Notes: generated by a model from the letters alone, not told the origin. A DNA stretch of 53,444 nucleotides from an uncultured Ruminococcus sp. (GCA_902785355.1 CACZYF010000006.1:1-53444), one strand, 5' to 3'. Positions 1-7,835 are shown, numbered from the stretch's first letter. Made by a program: numbers and translations.

Positions 1-20
1 GACTCCCACTATTCACCCCA
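1..20 (+). tRNA. tRNA-His, 3' end only (cut by the left edge)
   Basis: Only the end of the T arm, the acceptor 3' strand and CCA are present. Positions 5-9 (CCCAC) fit a T-stem 3' strand, 10-16 (TATTCAC) an acceptor 3' strand, 17 a discriminator C, and 18-20 CCA. A C discriminator is characteristic of bacterial tRNA-His, where it pairs with an extra 5' G, and an acceptor complementary to GTGAATA fits that tRNA. The anticodon lies outside the window, so the identity is inferred. It sits three bases before tRNA-Lys, so the two form a cluster. Confidence 0.7.
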
Positions 21-23
21 CAT

Positions 24-99
24 GACTCATTAGCTCAGTTGGCAGAGCACTTGACTTTTAATCAAGGTGTCCGGAGTTCGAATCTCCGATGGGTCACCA
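24..99 (+). tRNA. tRNA-Lys (anticodon TTT)
   Basis: A full cloverleaf can be drawn. The acceptor GACTCAT (24-30) pairs with ATGGGTC (89-95). The D arm holds TAGCTCAGTTGGCAGAGC. The anticodon stem CTTGA/TCAAG encloses the loop CTTTTAA with anticodon TTT, and the T arm contains GTTCGAATC. The discriminator is A96 and CCA (97-99) is encoded. It reads AAA/AAG lysine codons. Confidence 0.96.
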
Positions 100-102
100 G
101 AA

Positions 103-138
103 AGTCTCGTTGTTCTTCAACGGGGCTTTTCTTTTTTG
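103..138 (+). terminator. Rho-independent terminator after the tRNA cluster
   Basis: AGTCTCGTTG (103-112) pairs with CAACGGGGCT (118-127), using some G-U pairs, around a 5-base loop. It is followed by a T-rich run to 138. It ends the tRNA-His/tRNA-Lys transcript. Confidence 0.75.
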
Positions 139-255
139 TGCTCAGTGTTCTTGCGGCGGTACTTGTAGGGGAGGCGCCCCGACGTCCTGTGTCCCGATAA
201 GAGATTCATGATAAAAGTCAGTTTTTTGTGATTGAAAGCTGCCTTTTAATATAAA
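139..255. other. Gene-free spacer with a GC-rich palindromic stretch
   Basis: No coding sequence was recognised here. At about 166-192 the spacer holds GGGGAGGCGCCCC followed by GACGTCC, with small GGCGCC and GACGTC palindromes, markedly richer in G+C than its surroundings. It resembles the short dispersed intergenic elements common in Clostridia, but only one copy was noticed in this window, so this is a description and not an identification. Confidence 0.3.
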
Positions 256-289
256 AACACCGTATGACAGTCTTCCGTCATACGGTGTT
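256..289 (-). terminator. Terminator of the transglutaminase-like gene
   Basis: AACACCGTATGAC (256-268) and GTCATACGGTGTT (277-289) form a perfect 13-bp stem with an 8-base loop. Read on the minus strand it is followed by a T-rich run (about 244-257). It overlaps the stop codon of the upstream gene by two bases. Confidence 0.88.
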
Positions 290-1124
290 ATTCATAGTAG
301 ATAAAATCTCCGTACTCATCGTAATAGCCGTAGTCCTCTTCATCGACGGCGTATTCTTCGGAGTGGTCGTAGCCGTCGGTATAGATTGATTCCCATACAG
401 CAATACCATCATCGTTGACAGAAAGCTCAAAGCTGTCGTAGACGATCGTATCCCAGTTATGGTACGTCATCTTGAAATAATACAGGTCGTTCCAGTACTC
501 CTGCATTTGAGCGTTCGCGTCGAAGGAGTACCAGTAGTCGTCAATATAGACTTCGTTCCAGGCATGAGGCATTGTATCGCCGTCGCTCTGCGGGAGTGTA
601 CCGATGATGACTCGAGAGGGATAACCAAGGACCCTTGCAATACAAGCAAAGCACGCGGCAAACTTATAGCAGTTTCCGGCATTCGACTTGAACATGCTGA
701 TCGCCTGAGAGGGAATATCCTCCGCTTGAGATGGATGAAAGTGATCGCGCTCGTAATCACAGTAGGAGAGCTGTGTAAAGCATGATGCCAGTTTCTCCTC
801 GGCAGTATTTCCCTCGCCGTATTCTTCAACGTAATTTGCTGCGAGGCGTATTTCTTCGCTCGTGCAGCAAACGCCTTTTTCATCTGCAAGGTTCATATCG
901 GGCGTAGCGGGTCCGACGATACCGCACTTCTGTTTTATACCGTTCGCATAATAATAGAGCTTACCACCCTCGGTAAAAAAGCCTGTTTTTTCTGTCGGTT
1001 TAGTCTTTTCATCGGCAGAAGCGCCCGAGATGTATGGCGTAGGAGGCTTGACCCAGATAAATATGATCGCGGGTATCAGGAGGAGGTAGAGGAGGATCAA
1101 GAGCGTTTTATATCGTTTATCCAT
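288..1124 (-). CDS. Membrane-anchored transglutaminase-like protein
   Basis: A protein of 278 residues with a short cytoplasmic N terminus, one hydrophobic segment (about residues 7-25) and an extracytoplasmic body. The transglutaminase-like (papain-fold) triad is visible: Cys in AGNCYKFAA (about 152), His in PHAWNEVY (about 187) and Asp in YSFDAN (about 202). Such domains in bacteria are often proteases or cross-linking enzymes at the cell surface; the substrate here cannot be told. The C-terminal 50 residues are very rich in Asp, Glu and Tyr. Two ATG codons are adjacent; the second (1124) is chosen because AAGGAGG lies five bases before it and only two before the first. It is monocistronic, with its own promoter and terminator. 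Confidence 0.78.
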   Translation of the reverse strand: MDKRYKTLLILLYLLLIPAIIFIWVKPPTPYISGASADEKTKPTEKTGFFTEGGKLYYYANGIKQKCGIVGPATPDMNLADEKGVCCTSEEIRLAANYVEEYGEGNTAEEKLASCFTQLSYCDYERDHFHPSQAEDIPSQAISMFKSNAGNCYKFAACFACIARVLGYPSRVIIGTLPQSDGDTMPHAWNEVYIDDYWYSFDANAQMQEYWNDLYYFKMTYHNWDTIVYDSFELSVNDDGIAVWESIYTDGYDHSEEYAVDEEDYGYYDEYGDFIYYE

Positions 1125-1153
1125 CATTACCTCCTTCTGATCGGTATAGTAAA

Positions 1154-1182
1154 ATTGTAACGGATATAGCGGAATTTGTCAA
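1154..1182 (-). promoter_or_regulatory. Sigma-A promoter of the transglutaminase-like gene
   Basis: On the minus strand, TTGACA (1182-1177) is separated by exactly 17 bases from TACAAT (1159-1154). This is a near-consensus housekeeping promoter lying about 30 bases before the start codon. Confidence 0.75.
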
Positions 1183-1216
1183 TAAAAGAAAACGCCCGAA
1201 GCCTCTCGCTTCGGGC
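1183..1216 (-). terminator. Terminator of the ACT/UPF0210 operon
   Basis: GCCCGAAGC (1194-1202) and GCTTCGGGC (1208-1216) form a 9-bp stem with a 5-base loop. On the minus strand it is followed by GTTTTCTTTTATT (1193-1181). It lies ten bases after the stop of the UPF0210 gene. Confidence 0.88.
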
Positions 1217-1226
1217 AAGTGATCGA

Positions 1227-2585
1227 TCAGTTTTTTAAGGATTGAAGCGGCGCGGGAAGTCTGCCGCCGAGGTTGATGAACTTTTCGGCACTTCCTTTAC
1301 GCAGCGGCATGACCGGACCTGCGCCTAAGAGTCCGCCGAAGTTAAGTTCATCGCCCGCTTTCCTTCCGATCGCGGGGATCACGCGAACAGCAGTGGTTTT
1401 GCTGTTGACCATACCGATCGCCGCCTCATCCGCAATGATCGCAGAGACCGTTTCGGGTGTAACGTCGCCGGGGATAACCAGCATATCGAGACCCACGGAG
1501 CATACGGCGGTCATCGCCTCGAGCTTCGTGATATCCAGCGCGCCCTGCTTGACGGCGTTGATCATGCCGTGATCCTCGGATACGGGGATGAACGCGCCCG
1601 ACAGTCCGCCTACATGCGACGACGCCATGACGCCCCCTTTTTTGACCGCGTCGTTCAGCAGAGCTAATGCTGCGGTCGTACCGTGACAGCCGCATATTTC
1701 AAGTCCCATCTCTTCAAGAATATGCGCAACGGAGTCGCCGACAGCGGGAGTGGGGGCGAGGGAGAGGTCGACGATACCGAAGGGCACGGAGAGCCTCTGA
1801 GACGCCTGCTTCGCTACCAGCTGACCCATACGGGTGATCTTGAAGGCAGTTTTCTTGACGAGGTCGGCTACCTCGGTGATGTCCTTACAGTTCGCTTTCT
1901 CAAGAGCCGCCCTGACAACGCCCGGACCGGAAACGCCGACGTTGATGACGCAGTCCGCTTCACCTACGCCGTGGAACGCACCCGCCATGAAGGGATTATC
2001 CTGTACCGCGTTGCAGAAGGTGACGAGCTTCGCTGCGCCGATGCAGTTGCGGTCGGCGGTCAGCTTCGCTGAGTCGACTACCGCCTTACCCATCATCCGT
2101 ACCGCGTCCATGTTCAGTCCCGCCTTCGTCGAGCCGATATTGACAGAGGAACAAACCTTTTCAGTGACGGAGAGCGCCTCGGGGATGCTCTCGATCAGCG
2201 CGTAATCGCCCGCGGCAAAGCCTTTTTCCACCAGCGCCGAGTAGCCGCCGATGAAGTTGACGCCGAGGGTATCCGCCGCGCGGTCGAGCGCCTTCGCGAA
2301 TTTCAGGATCTTCTGCGTCTGGCATACGCCCGCGATGATCGAGATCGGGGTGACCGAGATGCGCTTGTTGATGATCGGGATACCGTATTCTCGTGTGATA
2401 TCCTCGCCGGTTTTCACGAGATCCTTCGCGTAGCGGCAGATCTTATCGTAGATCTTATCACATGCTTTATCGATATCACTGTCGATACAGTCGATCAGCG
2501 AGATACCCATCGTGATGGTGCGCACGTCCAGGTTCTCGTTATCTATCATATTGATGGTTTCGAGTATATCTTTCGTTTCCAGCAT
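1227..2585 (-). CDS. PFL family protein (UPF0210/DUF711)
   Basis: A 452-residue protein matching the usual length and sequence style of the UPF0210 (DUF711, PFL-like) family. Glycine-rich stretches such as [19 protein letters not shown] and the C-terminal [14 protein letters not shown] are typical. Structures of relatives are related to the pyruvate formate-lyase fold, but no reaction is established and no catalytic assignment is made here. It follows the ACT-domain gene by seven bases, the same pair found across Firmicutes, which suggests that the small ACT protein senses a ligand for this larger partner. The pair ends at the terminator 1183-1216. Confidence 0.88.
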   Translation of the reverse strand: MLETKDILETINMIDNENLDVRTITMGISLIDCIDSDIDKACDKIYDKICRYAKDLVKTGEDITREYGIPIINKRISVTPISIIAGVCQTQKILKFAKALDRAADTLGVNFIGGYSALVEKGFAAGDYALIESIPEALSVTEKVCSSVNIGSTKAGLNMDAVRMMGKAVVDSAKLTADRNCIGAAKLVTFCNAVQDNPFMAGAFHGVGEADCVINVGVSGPGVVRAALEKANCKDITEVADLVKKTAFKITRMGQLVAKQASQRLSVPFGIVDLSLAPTPAVGDSVAHILEEMGLEICGCHGTTAALALLNDAVKKGGVMASSHVGGLSGAFIPVSEDHGMINAVKQGALDITKLEAMTAVCSVGLDMLVIPGDVTPETVSAIIADEAAIGMVNSKTTAVRVIPAIGRKAGDELNFGGLLGAGPVMPLRKGSAEKFINLGGRLPAPLQSLKN

Positions 2586-2592
2586 AGGTACC

Positions 2593-2862
2593 TCAGATCT
2601 TGTGCATACTGTTGAAGATGTCCTCGTGCATGACGTGGATCTTCAGGTTGTTATCCTCACCGACCTTCTCCAGATTCTTTTGGAGTTGGTCAAAAGCTAC
2701 GGTAGCGCCGCCGATATCCGCCAGCATGATCATGGCGAACATATCCTGCAGAACGCTCTGGGTGACCTCGATGATGTTGACGCCGACCTCGGCACAGGCG
2801 GTGCTGACCTTGCTGAGGATGCCGACGCTGTCTTTACCTAGTACGGTGATGACTGCTTTCAT
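2593..2862 (-). CDS. ACT domain-containing protein (UPF0237 type)
   Basis: An 89-residue protein made of one ACT domain. It begins [19 protein letters not shown], the usual beta-alpha opening with the GxDxxGI turn that binds small ligands such as amino acids in ACT proteins. It belongs to the GcvR-like UPF0237 family normally found directly upstream of UPF0210 genes, as here. The start is supported by GGGAGG six bases upstream of the ATG on the minus strand. The ligand is unknown. It is probably the first gene of a two-gene operon. Confidence 0.87.
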   Translation of the reverse strand: MKAVITVLGKDSVGILSKVSTACAEVGVNIIEVTQSVLQDMFAMIMLADIGGATVAFDQLQKNLEKVGEDNNLKIHVMHEDIFNSMHKI

Positions 2863-2882
2863 ATTAACCTCCCGTTAAGTTC

Positions 2883-2905
2883 GGGCAGAATTCTGCATAC
2901 TGCCC
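2883..2905. promoter_or_regulatory. Palindrome in the leader of the ACT/UPF0210 operon
   Basis: GGGCAG (2883-2888) pairs with CTGCCC (2900-2905). Inside lies the alternative perfect 12-bp palindrome GCAGAATTCTGC (2885-2896). It is about 20 bases upstream of the ACT gene start. It could be an operator or an RNA hairpin; neither is shown. Confidence 0.35.
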
Positions 2906-2983
2906 TCATTATCCACATTATTATACTACTATAAGCTCCGTATATATTAATTGTCGGGAATTAAAAGATGATATTTTTGTAAC

Positions 2984-3014
2984 CAAATGGAAAGGAGCGG
3001 ACGAACCGCTCCTT
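2984..3014 (-). terminator. Terminator after galU
   Basis: AAGGAGCGG (2992-3000) and CCGCTCCTT (3006-3014) form a 9-bp stem with a 5-base loop. Read on the minus strand the tail is TTTCC followed by ATTTGG, so the T run is short. Confidence 0.7.
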
Positions 3015-3034
3015 GCTTTTAAACTTTTTCGTGA

Positions 3035-3907
3035 TTATAAGGTCTTTGCAAGCTCCTTGATGTACTCTCTGAGTCCTTCGCCGACTTCCTTGTGCTTCAA
3101 GCCAACCTCGATGTTCGCCTGCAGAATGCCGAGCTTGTTGCCCATGTCGTAACGCTTCGAGGTGAACTCGACAGCGGTCATACCGTCTTTGCGGGCAAGC
3201 TCCGCCATCGCGTCGGTCAGCTGGATTTCCCCGCCTGCTCCGGGCTCGGTATGGTCGAGGATCTCAAAGATATCGGGAGGCAGAACGCATCTGCCTAAAA
3301 TCGAGTACAGAGAGAAGATATCTTCCCTTCTCTGCGGCTTCTCGATCATGTCGGTACACTTGAATACATTGTCGTGGATGTTCTCGACCTTGAGAGAGCT
3401 GTACTTCTTGATCGCTTCCTCAGATACAGGTTTGATACCCAGAACGCCCTTTCCGAAGGTGCCGTAGGCGTCGATCAGCTCCTTGGTCGCGGGGATATCG
3501 CCGATGATTACGTCGTCGCCGTACATGACGACGAAAGGCTCATCACCGATGAAGGTGCGCGCTCTGGATACCGCGTGACCTAAGCCCTTGGTTTCGATCT
3601 GGCGGATATAGTGGATGTTCGCAAGCTTGTGGATATCCTTGATGGAGTCGAGCTGTTCGGTCTTACCGGCTCTCTTTAAGATCTCCTCGAGGCTGACGGA
3701 GATATCGAAGTGATCTTCGATAACGCCCTTGCCGCGGTTGGTGATGATGAGGATATCGGTGATGCCGGAGGCGACAGCCTCTTCGACAATGTACTGGATC
3801 GCGGGCTTGTCCACGATGGGGAGCATTTCCTTGGGCATTGATTTGGTCGCCGGGAGTACGCGGGTGCCCAGACCCGCAGCAGGGATAACGGCTTTTGTGA
3901 TTTTCAT
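3035..3907 (-). CDS. galU: UTP-glucose-1-phosphate uridylyltransferase
   Basis: GalU joins UTP and glucose-1-phosphate to give UDP-glucose for cell-surface polysaccharides and glycolipids. The 290-residue length is standard. The N terminus carries the nucleotidyltransferase loop AAGLGTRVLPATKSMPKEM (about 10-28), followed by VDKPAIQYIVEEAV, and later the typical GLGHAV, EPFVVMYGDD and GGEIQLTDA motifs of bacterial GalU. It follows the zinc-ribbon membrane protein gene by 21 bases on the same strand, so both are probably transcribed from the promoter near 4980-5007, and it ends at the hairpin 2992-3014. Confidence 0.95.
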   Translation of the reverse strand: MKITKAVIPAAGLGTRVLPATKSMPKEMLPIVDKPAIQYIVEEAVASGITDILIITNRGKGVIEDHFDISVSLEEILKRAGKTEQLDSIKDIHKLANIHYIRQIETKGLGHAVSRARTFIGDEPFVVMYGDDVIIGDIPATKELIDAYGTFGKGVLGIKPVSEEAIKKYSSLKVENIHDNVFKCTDMIEKPQRREDIFSLYSILGRCVLPPDIFEILDHTEPGAGGEIQLTDAMAELARKDGMTAVEFTSKRYDMGNKLGILQANIEVGLKHKEVGEGLREYIKELAKTL

Positions 3908-3928
3908 GTTAATAAACCCTTTCGTTCA

Positions 3929-4948
3929 TTAGATGATGAGTATGTTTGTAAAGTAATAGATGATCATGGCGGAGCCGAAGACCGACGCGGCAAGCGCCAT
4001 GTTGACGCCGCCCTTGGTCTGCAGTAGTGTCTCCGGGTTCTCACCTTCGGTTGCCTGATTTTTGATCTGTGTGATCTGCTGCTTGCAGTGCTTCATGTAC
4101 AGCCTGTTGAAGCATGCGCCCACTACGATCTTGATCACAAAAAACACCAGCATGGCGATAACGGGGAGATACAGGATCATTAGGTCGGTAGAGGACAGCT
4201 TCGAGAGATAGACGCTGTAGTTGTTGACCATGGTCATGTAGTCTTGATCCTGTCCCATGACGTTGCTCGTGAAATTCTCGAATACCGAGCGGTAGACGAT
4301 CGTAAAGTACAGCACGATCGAGAAAATCGCGAGCTGTAAGGTGAACAGTGCCGCGCCGACCTTGTACATCTTTCGGTACAGCAGGTAAGCGCTGGTCAGA
4401 AGTGCAGCCGAAAAGTTGAACTTACTGCGGTTAAAGGAGCAGATGTTCGAGAATACACGGATGAAGTAAGGCGTATTCTGCTTGACGTACTTCGCCGCTT
4501 CTCCCGCGTTCACGCCGTCACCGAAGTCGGCGTCCCTCGGCACGCCTGCCAAGGGATCAAGGAAGGGGACGGTTTGACCGTTTTCGTCTTGATACTCAGT
4601 CGAGGCTTGAACGCTCCACGGACCGAAGGGGATTCCTGTTTTGCCTTGCTGCTGTTCCTGTTCCGATCGTTGTTGACCCGTGGTCAGGGAAGCGCCGCAA
4701 TATTTGCAGAAGAAGCTGTTCTCGTCGTTTTCCTTGCCGCAGGACGGGCATTTCTTGATCTTCGGCAGCTCGTGCTGTTCAGCTGTATAATCATAGCCCT
4801 CGCTGTGACGATCGTTGTTCGCGCAGTGACCTAAGCTCTCATAGCACTCACGGTGATGCGGCGTACCGCACTCGGGGCATACCACAACGTCATCGTCAGC
4901 GTGAAAGCGCTTATCACATACGGGGCAAATATGACCGATATAATCCAT
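3929..4948 (-). CDS. Zinc-ribbon/RING-like multi-pass membrane protein
   Basis: A 339-residue protein with two Cys-rich N-terminal modules. The first (about 7-45) reads CPVCxxxFH...CPECGTPHHxxCY, like prokaryotic RING-finger/zinc-ribbon domains. The second (about 65-88) reads CPSCGKEN...CKYCG, a double zinc-ribbon motif. After a linker, residues about 175-339 hold three or more hydrophobic segments. The function is unknown; the layout suggests a cytosolic metal-binding head on a membrane base. The ATG at 4948 is preferred to the one six bases upstream because GGAG stands seven bases before it and one base before the other. It is the first gene of a likely operon with galU. Confidence 0.72.
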   Translation of the reverse strand: MDYIGHICPVCDKRFHADDDVVVCPECGTPHHRECYESLGHCANNDRHSEGYDYTAEQHELPKIKKCPSCGKENDENSFFCKYCGASLTTGQQRSEQEQQQGKTGIPFGPWSVQASTEYQDENGQTVPFLDPLAGVPRDADFGDGVNAGEAAKYVKQNTPYFIRVFSNICSFNRSKFNFSAALLTSAYLLYRKMYKVGAALFTLQLAIFSIVLYFTIVYRSVFENFTSNVMGQDQDYMTMVNNYSVYLSKLSSTDLMILYLPVIAMLVFFVIKIVVGACFNRLYMKHCKQQITQIKNQATEGENPETLLQTKGGVNMALAASVFGSAMIIYYFTNILII

Positions 4949-4978
4949 ATGCATACTCCTACTTATATTATCTTATAT

Positions 4979-5007
4979 AGTATAACAAAAAAGAATGTTT
5001 TATGCAA
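4979..5007 (-). promoter_or_regulatory. Promoter of the zinc-ribbon protein-galU operon
   Basis: On the minus strand, TTGCAT (5007-5002) is followed after 17 bases by TATACT (4984-4979), about 30 bases upstream of the chosen start codon. Confidence 0.6.
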
Positions 5008-5079
5008 CCAAAATTTTTGTGAACAAATTTGCATAATATGTGATTCCGCCCAAAGAGCGCAATTATGCAAGATTTCTTC

Positions 5080-5108
5080 TTTACAGAATCGAAGAGATGT
5101 ATTATAAT
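5080..5108 (+). promoter_or_regulatory. Sigma-A promoter of prfB
   Basis: TTTACA (5080-5085) and a consensus TATAAT (5103-5108) are separated by 17 bases, 32 bases before the prfB ATG. Confidence 0.78.
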
Positions 5109-5140
5109 AGTACAGTATGAATTTCTAATGAGGGATAATT

Positions 5141-6259
5141 ATGCTGCAATTTGAAGAACTAAAACTTAAGCTGGAGGGTATGAAGCCCGAGATCGTTGAT
5201 CTGGCTTCCGCGCTCGGACTCGAGTCGATGCGCCGGGAGATCCAGCAGCTGGAGAATCGCGCAGCCGAACCGGGCTTCTGGGATGATATGGACAATTCGC
5301 AGAAGATCCTCCAGCGCACCTCCAACCTGAAAGCCAAGGTCGAGAAGTATGAGAAACTTGAGGCGCGCTATGAGGATACTCTTGCGTTGATCGAGCTCGG
5401 TGATGAAGCCGAGGACGAGAGTCTGATCGAAGAAGCGCAGGGGGAGATCGACGCCATCCGCGCCGATATCGACCGCCAGCGACTGGAAACACTTCTGACC
5501 GGTGAATATGATAAGAACAACGCCATTCTGACCTTCCACGCCGGTTCCGGCGGTACCGAGGCTCAGGATTGGGCGGAGATGCTGTACCGCATGTACACCC
5601 GCTGGGCAGCTGCTCACGGCTTTAACGTTAAGGAGATCGACTACCTCGACGGAGATGAAGCCGGTCTCAAGAGCGCCGTCCTCCTGATTGAAGGCGAGAA
5701 CGCTTACGGTTACCTGAAAAGCGAAGCCGGTGTTCACCGTCTGGTGCGTGTATCGCCGTTCGATTCCGCGGGCAGGCGTCACACGAGCTTCTCTTCGTTA
5801 GAGGTCATGCCGGAGATCAATGATGATATCAAGGTTGAGATCCCGCCCGAGGAGATTAAAATGGATGTGTACCGTGCGTCAGGCGCAGGCGGTCAGAAGG
5901 TCAACAAGACCTCTTCCGCTGTTCGTCTGACCCATATTCCGACGGGTATCGTCGTTGCCTCTCAGGTCGAGCGTTCTCAGTATCAGAACCGTGATGTCGC
6001 GATGAAGATGCTGATTTCTAAGCTCATGGAGATCAAGGAGCGTGAGCACCTCGAGAAGATCGAGGATATCAAGGGCGTGCAGAAGGAGATCACATGGGGT
6101 TCCCAGATTCGTTCCTATGTATTCATGCCTTATACGCTCGTTAAGGATCATCGCACCTCCTACGAGACCGGCAACATCAACGCCGTGATGGACGGCGACC
6201 TCGACGGCTTTATCAACGCTTATCTGAAAGCGCTGTCGCTCGGCGAGTTGCAAGCTTAA
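5141..6259 (+). CDS. prfB: Peptide chain release factor 2
   Basis: RF2 recognises UGA and UAA stop codons and triggers hydrolysis of peptidyl-tRNA on the ribosome. The stop-codon reading tripeptide SPF lies at residues 205-207, and GGQ, which enters the peptidyl transferase centre, at 250-252; both are at the E. coli positions. The 372-residue frame is open from the ATG, with GAGG upstream. The usual internal UGA and CUU frameshift site near codon 26 is absent, so the classical autoregulation by programmed frameshifting does not operate here. It appears to be transcribed alone. Confidence 0.96.
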   Translation: MLQFEELKLKLEGMKPEIVDLASALGLESMRREIQQLENRAAEPGFWDDMDNSQKILQRTSNLKAKVEKYEKLEARYEDTLALIELGDEAEDESLIEEAQGEIDAIRADIDRQRLETLLTGEYDKNNAILTFHAGSGGTEAQDWAEMLYRMYTRWAAAHGFNVKEIDYLDGDEAGLKSAVLLIEGENAYGYLKSEAGVHRLVRVSPFDSAGRRHTSFSSLEVMPEINDDIKVEIPPEEIKMDVYRASGAGGQKVNKTSSAVRLTHIPTGIVVASQVERSQYQNRDVAMKMLISKLMEIKEREHLEKIEDIKGVQKEITWGSQIRSYVFMPYTLVKDHRTSYETGNINAVMDGDLDGFINAYLKALSLGELQA

Positions 6260-6264
6260 TATCA

Positions 6265-6299
6265 TGAAAAAAGGCTGTCGAATTAAAAACGACAGCCTT
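6265..6299 (-). terminator. Convergent terminator between prfB and the small membrane protein gene
   Basis: AAGGCTGTCG (6271-6280) pairs perfectly with CGACAGCCTT (6290-6299). On the minus strand it is followed by TTTTTTCAT (6270-6262), a good terminator for the leftward gene. On the plus strand the tail after the stem is poor in T, so it serves prfB less well. Confidence 0.8.
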
Positions 6300-6304
6300 A
6301 ACTA

Positions 6305-6529
6305 TTACATCAAGTTCTTTTTTCGCCAAACGCGCACGGCCTGTTTATCGGCAAGCTTTCTGAGCAGAATACCGACGCCGGCCATGATGACTGCGGCAAG
6401 AATTGATTCTGCGCTGCCTCCCGTAAACGCGGTGATGGTAATGACGATGCCGCCTCCGATCAGAGCGCCTGCGATCACGCTGATGAGTGTTGCGCTGAGA
6501 GCCTTGGGATAAACTTTGTAAAAAATCAT
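6305..6529 (-). CDS. Small two-helix membrane protein
   Basis: A 74-residue protein with two hydrophobic segments (about 12-35 and 40-57), the first rich in Gly (IAGALIGGGIVITITAFTGG), ending in a basic tail, ADKQAVRVWRKKNLM. AAGGAGG stands five bases before the ATG, which supports real translation. No family is recognised and no function is proposed. It lies alone on the minus strand, convergent with prfB, and is followed by the hairpin 6271-6299. Confidence 0.65.
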   Translation of the reverse strand: MIFYKVYPKALSATLISVIAGALIGGGIVITITAFTGGSAESILAAVIMAGVGILLRKLADKQAVRVWRKKNLM

Positions 6530-6678
6530 GATTTCCTCCTTGATCTGTAAGGCGATTTTGCAGCTGCCTTACTGTTTTGATGTTTTACACTCATATAGTG
6601 TCAGATTTTTCCGAAACTGTTGCATTGAATTTGAAAAAATTTTAAAAACATCAAATTATCTTTGACAGGAGGGGCGTT

Positions 6679-7455
6679 TTATTTAATCAATTCTACCGGT
6701 ATAGCGATCCATTCTCTGACGAAATAGGTCGGATATGCGAGAAGCCCGATTTGGTTATTGCGTGCGTTGATTGCTCCCGCTTTTACCTGACTGTCCGTTT
6801 TATGGAGGATAATTCGTGCCCTCAGCTGGTGATAACTGTCTGTGACGACAGCAATATCCGGATTCAACTCTTTTTCACGAATAAGGGATAGGGAGTAACG
6901 GATGTTCTCGTCGGTGTTGGTTGCCCGATCCTCCATGATAACGCGATCTGCTGTGATTCCCGCTTCGGTTAGGTTGTTAAACATGCATTGCGCTTCACTC
7001 ATGGGCTCGTCCGGTCCCTGACCGCCGGATACGACAGCTGCAGCAGACGGATTATCCTCCAGATAGCGTTGTGCCGCTTCGATCCTCTGACGCAGCAGGG
7101 CACTTGCGCCCCACGGCTTGACCTGAGCGCCGAGTACGACGGCGGTGCTGTCGGGAGCGGGCTTTTTTACCATGGCATAGACCATAAGTCCCGAGATGAT
7201 CACAGCGTAGATCAAAAAAGCAGAAGCTCCGATTTGTATGATCCGTATGATTGTCTTACCGATTCCGTTTGTGAGCATCAGCGCTTTGAGCTTATCATAG
7301 TGTTTTGAAAAACCAAAGCGAAATATCAAAACCAGACAGATTGTGATTCCCAGCGCGTTGCCGTGGTTAAATATCCGATAGGTCAGCGGAGCTATGAACC
7401 AGATGAGTAAGATCGCAGCAACGACCGTAATGATGATATGCACGACACGCTTCAT
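6679..7455 (-). CDS. YdcF/SanA-like membrane protein (DUF218)
   Basis: A 258-residue protein with three N-terminal hydrophobic segments (about 4-25, 35-50 and 70-95) and a DUF218 domain. The domain shows STAVVLGAQVKPWG, then AAVVSGGQGPDEPMSEA, then MEDRATNTDENI and a final VTDSYHQLRA block, the standard order for this family. Relatives (YdcF, SanA, ElyC) affect envelope integrity; the reaction is not established. The start ATG overlaps the TGA of the upstream TSCPD gene as TGATG, which points to coupled translation and decides against the GTG one codon upstream. Confidence 0.85.
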   Translation of the reverse strand: MKRVVHIIITVVAAILLIWFIAPLTYRIFNHGNALGITICLVLIFRFGFSKHYDKLKALMLTNGIGKTIIRIIQIGASAFLIYAVIISGLMVYAMVKKPAPDSTAVVLGAQVKPWGASALLRQRIEAAQRYLEDNPSAAAVVSGGQGPDEPMSEAQCMFNNLTEAGITADRVIMEDRATNTDENIRYSLSLIREKELNPDIAVVTDSYHQLRARIILHKTDSQVKAGAINARNNQIGLLAYPTYFVREWIAIPVELIK

Positions 7456-7703
7456 CACGCTTCACGTGCGGCGATCAGCGCGTTTGCAAGCTGATCGGGG
7501 CAGGAGGTACCTCGGCCGGCGCAATCGATACCCCGCAATTTTTCAATTGCCGTGTCGACCTCCATTCCGGCTACAAGCTTACCGATACCCTGCAGATTGC
7601 CGTTACAGCCGCCTAAGAATCGACAGCTTTTGATTACGTCATCCTCGATCTCAAGCTCGATTAAACGCGAGCAGACCCCGTGGGGGATATAAGTATATTT
7701 CAT
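7455..7703 (-). CDS. TSCPD domain-containing protein (TIGR03905 type)
   Basis: A protein of 82 residues that is a single TSCPD domain. It contains GVCS near the start, the FLGGCNGNLQGI stretch and the name-giving GRGTSCPDQLA near the end. In larger proteins this domain sits at the C terminus of some class II ribonucleotide reductases; free-standing copies have no proven role, and the conserved Cys residues suggest metal binding. The ATG at 7703 is preferred because relatives begin MKYTY and GAGG stands seven bases upstream, though an ATG at 7709 is possible. It is translationally coupled to the YdcF-like gene. Confidence 0.82.
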   Translation of the reverse strand: MKYTYIPHGVCSRLIELEIEDDVIKSCRFLGGCNGNLQGIGKLVAGMEVDTAIEKLRGIDCAGRGTSCPDQLANALIAAREA

Positions 7704-7730
7704 AATCATTCCTCATTTCCTTTTATACAG

Positions 7731-7761
7731 ATACAATAAAAGGCCTGCTAAAGCAAGCCTT
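7731..7761 (-). terminator. Terminator after tRNA-Gly
   Basis: AAGGCCTGC (7740-7748) pairs with GCAAGCCTT (7753-7761) with one mismatch and a 4-base loop. Read leftward it is followed by TTTTATTG. It starts at the last base of the encoded CCA. Confidence 0.72.
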
Positions 7762-7835
7762 GGAGCGGATAACGGGGCTCGAACCCGCAACATCGACCTT
7801 GGGAAGGTCGCGCTCTACCATTGAACTACATCCGC
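7761..7835 (-). tRNA. tRNA-Gly (anticodon CCC)
   Basis: Read on the minus strand the acceptor GCGGATG (7835-7829) pairs with TATCCGC (7771-7765), including one G-U. The D arm is TAGTTCAATGGTAGAGC. The anticodon stem CGACC/GGTCG encloses TTCCCAA with anticodon CCC, and the T arm has GGTTCGAGC. The discriminator is T and CCA is encoded. It reads the GGG glycine codon. Confidence 0.95.
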
